Shown here piece after piece: positions 30,884 to 33,261 of a stretch of 33,261 nt of DNA; within the stretch, counting starts at the first letter, position 1; each line of letters starts with the position of its first letter. The DNA comes from Flavobacterium rakeshii. Its GTDB lineage: Bacteria > Bacteroidota > Bacteroidia > Flavobacteriales > Flavobacteriaceae. Under the pieces are notes generated by a model that did not search any database, had not been told where the DNA came from, and was given only the letters and a program-made list of their open reading frames with translations. Made by a program: the position numbers and the translations under genes. The stretch lies in assembly GCF_009741375.1 (NCBI RefSeq), contig NZ_WOWP01000048.1, positions 1 through 33,261 on the forward strand. The letters run 5' to 3'.

Positions 30884-33261
30884 CCACTTTTACTATTTGT
30901 CTGCATTACGCCTTTTCCGTCAAAGGAGGTGTAGTTAAGGATATAAAAGTAAGTTCCTGTTGGAAGACCTACTGATTTGTTTACTGTTGTTCTTCCTCTT
31001 GAAATGCCATCAAAAGCATTTGAAGTATTGTTGTAGTTTCTGGTTTCAAATACCAGTATTCCCCATCGGTTATATATTTCAACACTATTGTCAGGATAAC
31101 ATTCTGTATTATCAATATTATCTATAACAAAGGTTTCATTTATATTATCTCCGTTAGGAGAGAAGGCATTGTGTACCAGTATTGGCTCGCATTCAATTAT
31201 TTTACAATTATCTTCTACTGTAAGATTCAATTTAAGACTAGGGCAGGTTTCATCCTTGTACATATAATCAAAATTATAGTCACCAATCGCAAGTCCGTAC
31301 ACATTAATAAAACTACCGCGGTCAATTACAATATCACTGTTTGTACATATCCACGTACCATCCTGTGGAATATCCTGAGGGGTGAAATCAAATAAATTAA
31401 CAAGAGCTGTCTCTTCATTACATGCAGTACCTGTAGCTCTTCTTATGCTTGAATCATCTTGAAGAACAGTTATTGTTTGTACCAGTGTGGTTGTATTACC
31501 TGCACAGTCAGACAATGTGTATGTTCTGGTTACTATATATGGAGCGCCTACACAACCGGTATCTCCATTATCGGTGTCATCTATTGTTATATCAACAAAT
31601 TCGCTACAGTTATCAGCTACATCGGTTACTGCACCCGGATCTGGAGCCGGAATGTCTGATATATTCTCTAAGTCGGTAATATCAGCAGGAGCTATTCCTG
31701 TTGGAGGAGTAGTATCCATAACGGTTATAATTTGTGTATAATCAATACTATTGCCCGCACAGTCGGTAACTGTCCAAATACGACTTAATACATAATCTGT
31801 ATCACATTCAGTGTCAGTTCTTATCTCTTCAAAGGAGATTGTTACAGCATCAGGGTTACAGTTATCTGATGCAGTTATTGTTTCAGGTTCCGGAACATCA
31901 TCACACGATACTGCCATGTCCTGCGGAAGGTTTCCAACAAAAACAGGGGCGATGGTATCTTCAATAGTTATCACCTGAGTGAATATTGCCGATACATTAC
32001 CACATCCATCTGTAGCTGTCCATGTATTAGTATAAGTACCCGAATTCTCACAACCTGATGATACAAACTCACCTTCGGTTTTAGTGTAGTTAATCTCACC
32101 GTCACAGTTGTCTGTAGCTATAGGTTGCATGGCCTGAGCGGCAGCTAATCCGTCAAGGTCGCTACACTCTAGAGTGATGTCCAGTTCCATTGGTTCTGAA
32201 CTCCACATTGGAGCCGTAGTATCTTCAATAGTGATTATCTGAGTGAAAATCTCCGATACGTTTCCACAAAGGTCGGTAGCTACCCAGATATTGGTGTAAG
32301 TACCACTATTGGCACAACCTGAGGATACAAATGAACCTTCTGTTTTAGTGTATGAAATCTCTCCGTCACAGTTGTCGGTAGCTACAGGCTGTTGCGCCTG
32401 AGCGGCAGCCAATCCGTCAAGGTCACTACATTCTAAAGTAATATCTAATTCAGAAGAAGCAGTACTCCACATTGGAGCAGTAGTATCTTCAATAGTGATT
32501 ATTTGAGTAAATACTTCCGATACGTTTCCACAAAGATCGGTTGCTACCCAGGTATTGGTATAAGTACCTGCGTTAGCACAACCGGAGGACACAAATGAAC
32601 CTTCAGTTTTAATATATGAAATCTCCCCGTCACAGTTATCGGTAGCTACAGGCTGTTGCGCCTGAGCAGCGACCAATCCGTCAAGGTCGCTACATTCTAA
32701 AGTAATATTCAGTTCAGCATCCATAGTTGACCAAACCGGAGCAGTAGTATCTTCAATAGTGATTATTTGAGTAAATACTTCCGATACATTGCCACACAGG
32801 TCGGTGGCTACCCAGGTATTGGTATAAGTACCTGCGTTAGCACAACCGGAGGACACAAATGAACCTTCAGTTTTGGTATATGAAATCTCACCGTCACAGT
32901 TATCGGTTGCTACAGGTTGTTGCGCCTGAACGGCAGCCAATCCGTCAAGGTCACTACATTCTAAAGTAATATCTAATTCAGAAGAAGCAGTACTCCACAT
33001 TGGAGCAGTAGTATCTTCGATGGTTATCACCTGAGTGAAGATTTCCGATACATTGCCACACAGGTCGGTGGCTACCCAGGTGTTAGTATAGGTTCCTGCG
33101 TTAGCACAACCTGAGGATACGAAAGAACCTTCAGTTTTAGTGTAGCTGATTTCTCCGTCACAGTTATCGGTTGCTACAGGCTGTTGCGCCTGAGCAGCGG
33201 CTAATCCGTCAAGGTCGCTACACTCTAAAGTGATGTCAAGCTCCATTGGTTCTGAACTCCA
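30862..33261 (-). CDS. Giant repeat adhesin with T9SS type B sorting domain, N-terminus outside the window
   Basis: The frame is open to the window edge, so 799 C-terminal residues are seen and the start lies beyond it. Five tandem 88-residue units (ELDITLECSDLDG, VATDNCDGEISYTKTEG, SGCANAGTYTNTW, ATDLCGNVSEIFTQ, ITIEDTTAP) resemble HYR-type immunoglobulin-like repeats, each with four Cys that could form two disulfides. Two more divergent units follow. The last ~95 residues (NAFSPNGDNINETFVI, VEIYNRWGILVFE, GTYFYILNY, KSGYLFLSR) are the gliding-motility-associated/CHU_C type B sorting domain, which directs type IX secretion and cell-surface attachment. The genes directly downstream encode its PorP/SprF-like and OmpA partners. 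An adhesin or SprB-like motility role is the likely function. Confidence 0.93.
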   Translation of the reverse strand, partial: WSSEPMELDITLECSDLDGLAAAQAQQPVATDNCDGEISYTKTEGSFVSSGCANAGTYTNTWVATDLCGNVSEIFTQVITIEDTTAPMWSTASSELDITLECSDLDGLAAVQAQQPVATDNCDGEISYTKTEGSFVSSGCANAGTYTNTWVATDLCGNVSEVFTQIITIEDTTAPVWSTMDAELNITLECSDLDGLVAAQAQQPVATDNCDGEISYIKTEGSFVSSGCANAGTYTNTWVATDLCGNVSEVFTQIITIEDTTAPMWSTASSELDITLECSDLDGLAAAQAQQPVATDNCDGEISYTKTEGSFVSSGCANSGTYTNIWVATDLCGNVSEIFTQIITIEDTTAPMWSSEPMELDITLECSDLDGLAAAQAMQPIATDNCDGEINYTKTEGEFVSSGCENSGTYTNTWTATDGCGNVSAIFTQVITIEDTIAPVFVGNLPQDMAVSCDDVPEPETITASDNCNPDAVTISFEEIRTDTECDTDYVLSRIWTVTDCAGNSIDYTQIITVMDTTPPTGIAPADITDLENISDIPAPDPGAVTDVADNCSEFVDITIDDTDNGDTGCVGAPYIVTRTYTLSDCAGNTTTLVQTITVLQDDSSIRRATGTACNEETALVNLFDFTPQDIPQDGTWICTNSDIVIDRGSFINVYGLAIGDYNFDYMYKDETCPSLKLNLTVEDNCKIIECEPILVHNAFSPNGDNINETFVIDNIDNTECYPDNSVEIYNRWGILVFETRNYNNTSNAFDGISRGRTTVNKSVGLPTGTYFYILNYTSFDGKGVMQTNSKSGYLFLSR
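31924..33261 (-). repeat. Tandem 264-bp coding repeats in the adhesin gene
   Basis: Five in-frame units of 264 bp (88 codons) run at 33243-32980, 32979-32716, 32715-32452, 32451-32188 and 32187-31924. The first four are nearly identical at protein level and the fifth has drifted (AMQPIATDN, GEFVSSGCENS, TDGCGNVSAI). The linker before each unit reads SSEPM, STASS, STMDA, STASS, SSEPM in order. The array continues past the window edge. Confidence 0.95.

Noticed and set aside
31171..31741. Several plus-strand open frames opposite the adhesin
   Set aside because: They are antisense shadows of a clearly coding repeat protein and have no recognisable domain.
31924..33261. CRISPR-like array
   Set aside because: The repeats are 264 bp, contiguous and in frame, encoding immunoglobulin-like domains, with no short repeat-spacer pattern.

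Overview
The window looks like a chromosomal segment of a Bacteroidota organism, most likely a Flavobacteriaceae member. The evidence is an AT-rich genome, the absence of clear Shine-Dalgarno sequences, a type IX secretion (T9SS) type B sorting domain on a repeat-rich adhesin next to PorP/SprF-like and OmpA/PD40 proteins, an ECF sigma/FecR/TonB-receptor set with a DUF4249-like lipoprotein, and several -7-like elements resembling TAnnTTTG. No rRNA, tRNA, CRISPR array, transposase or phage gene was seen. Several start codons were moved inward from the longest open frame because the longer versions need TTG or GTG starts and add unlikely N-termini.

Layout. (1) 1-318: the C-terminal end of an OmpA-family protein, closed by a strong terminator. 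(2) 608-2062: a membrane-embedded GT2 polysaccharide synthase resembling hyaluronan synthase/NodC. (3) 2174-3720: an AraC-type regulator and an AhpD-like (carboxymuconolactone decarboxylase family) protein, with a 21-bp-period direct repeat in front of the latter that looks like an AraC-type operator. (4) 3802-5443, minus strand: a persulfide dioxygenase-rhodanese fusion (CstB-like) and a small two-helix membrane protein, preceded by a Crp/Fnr-like palindrome. (5) 5615-8756, minus strand: NtrC-type response regulator, membrane histidine kinase and small lipoprotein. (6) 8901-18665, plus strand: a divergent export operon encoding HlyD-like adaptor, S41 peptidase, LolD/MacB-type ATPase, two tandem FtsX/MacB-type permeases and a TolC-like channel. 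(7) 18795-20588: a large protein of no assigned family with hints of an FMN TIM barrel of nitronate monooxygenase type. (8) 20585-22444, minus strand: AraC regulator and SDR oxidoreductase. (9) 22614-27806, plus strand: ECF sigma, 69-aa small protein, FecR-type anti-sigma, STN-containing TonB-dependent receptor and DUF4249-like lipoprotein. (10) 27910-33261, minus strand: OmpA/PD40 protein, PorP/SprF-like protein and the C-terminal 799 residues of a giant repeat adhesin running off the window.

How it works together. Regions 5 and 6 look like one circuit. A kinase with almost no extracytoplasmic loop and its NtrC partner face a tripartite ABC exporter across a 144-bp divergent region. That region holds a perfect 8-bp-arm palindrome about 95 bp upstream of a predicted start site, and a near-match to a sigma-54 promoter. 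Region 9 is a transmembrane signalling relay of FecA/FecR/FecI type, with an extra small protein between sigma and anti-sigma. Region 10 is a T9SS cargo with its dedicated outer-membrane partners. The most interesting leads are the kinase/NtrC/exporter circuit with its embedded peptidase, the unassigned 597-residue protein, the two matching 21-bp-period AraC operator candidates, and the small protein in the sigma operon. All functional statements rest on reading motifs by eye; no database search was run.
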